The notes beneath the pieces were generated by a model. It worked only from the letters and a program-made list of their open reading frames with translations, was not told where the DNA came from and searched no databases. A stretch of DNA of 43,290 nt, from positions 1 to 43,290 of the forward strand of contig CALKXD010000031.1 of the NCBI GenBank assembly GCA_938003855.1, given 5' to 3'. Position 1 is the first letter of the stretch. Each line of letters begins with the position of its first letter. Made by a program: the position numbers and the translations under genes. This DNA comes from an uncultured Granulosicoccaceae bacterium. GTDB lineage: Bacteria; Pseudomonadota; Gammaproteobacteria; Granulosicoccales; Granulosicoccaceae. Below, piece by piece: positions 42,852 to 43,290 of this stretch.

Positions 42852-43290
42852 TTATAACTTCACTTGCAATGCCCCCATCGGGACAGTCGCAACGACAGTA
42901 ACGGGGTTGTTGTCGCCGCATATAGGGAAGCCATCAAAGGCCCGGCCAATAGTCGCGTCATCTCCTGCATTCGCCATTTTTTTGATCATGCAAGTTGGCT
43001 TTACAGGGTAATGATAGTCATCACCGCGCCAGCATGACCACCGCAAACATCAAGCGGCCGGGTTAACAAAGTATCGTGCCTTGGCTGGTGGTGCTGAAGG
43101 TCTTCAGGAGACATTTCACCACCACCGGTATAATCTTAAATGGGCGCACCATTGACGGCCACACCCAGGGCGGCATCCCGCGTCAGCGGCACCGTGGCAA
43201 GGGATGGCTGCAGCGGTACCGGGGCGGCATACCGCGCGGGTACCGGAAGTTGCTCATTGGTACCTGAAATGCCTGTCATCAACTCGTGAT
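42852..43290 (-). pseudogene. Decayed YHYH-domain protein gene, running off the window end
   Basis: Reading the minus strand from the window edge, one frame gives GVAVNGAPI, then a TAA at 43138-43136, then continues in the same frame as DYTGGGEMSPEDLQHHQ, HDTLL and LDVCGGHAG. Around 43026-43030 one base is missing. The next frame continues GDDYHYPVKPTCMIKKM and DDATIGRAFDGFPICGDNNP, then soon hits a stop at 42852. Together these are consecutive pieces of a YHYH-domain protein, whose core has CGGH, YHYH, an IG-x-A-FDGFPI segment and GDNNP. The signature itself is damaged (YHYP). One nonsense change and one frameshift make it a pseudogene; its 5' end lies beyond the window. Confidence 0.75.

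Noticed and set aside
1-43290. CRISPR arrays, insertion sequences, tRNA or rRNA genes, prophage genes
   Set aside because: None was recognised on reading; repeats present are inside coding sequences or are hairpins at gene ends.

Overview
The window reads as chromosomal DNA of a heterotrophic, probably marine or halotolerant gammaproteobacterium. The grounds are moderate GC, Gram-negative export signals, an NsrR-type Rrf2 regulator, an acidic lipoprotein, a YadA-like head-repeat protein and several ABC importers for dissolved organics. I cannot name the genus. I saw no rRNA, tRNA, CRISPR array or intact mobile element.

Layout. (1) 37-4717: a co-directional NO/respiration cluster with an FNT anion channel, a CuA subunit, a heme-copper oxidase subunit I, an SCO copper chaperone, a membrane protein and an NsrR-like NO sensor. 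In subunit I the usual active-site tyrosine position carries asparagine, so I predict an NO reductase rather than an O2 reductase. (2) 5013-6656: a small hypothetical gene, a P460-fold c-type cytochrome, and a divergent HTH regulator with a Cys-rich C-terminus. (3) 6799-16328: the most striking block. A Rieske-less mononuclear-iron oxygenase, a Rieske-plus-reductase fusion and a GST-like protein reproduce the NdmC/NdmD/NdmE arrangement of N7-demethylation in caffeine-degrading Pseudomonas. Here they run directly into a complete purine/nucleoside-type (BMP family) ABC importer and a guanine deaminase. I infer an uptake, N-demethylation and deamination route for a methylated purine, with 7-methylguanine the attractive candidate.

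(4) 16544-18610: an exported repeat protein with one CxxCH motif, duplicated Calx-beta-like domains and five WGW repeats. (5) 18713-29083: an L-rhamnose regulon, with rhaI and the bifunctional rhaD on the minus strand divergent from a DeoR regulator, an ABC importer (rhaS, rhaT, two permeases) and the kinase. (6) 29218-30472: a DUF1127 gene divergent from a GcvA-like LysR regulator. (7) 30671-35102: a minus-strand FbpABC/AfuABC-type importer.

(8) 35417-40034: a GFA protein, an NTF2-like protein, a large acidic lipoprotein and a short-chain dehydrogenase. (9) 40772-42742: a YadA-head protein that ends in a PDZ-like domain instead of a membrane anchor. (10) 42852-43290: a decayed YHYH-domain gene running off the window edge.

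Recurring design: in each of the three ABC transport operons, a hairpin follows the substrate-binding-protein gene. Perfect inverted repeats also sit between convergent genes.
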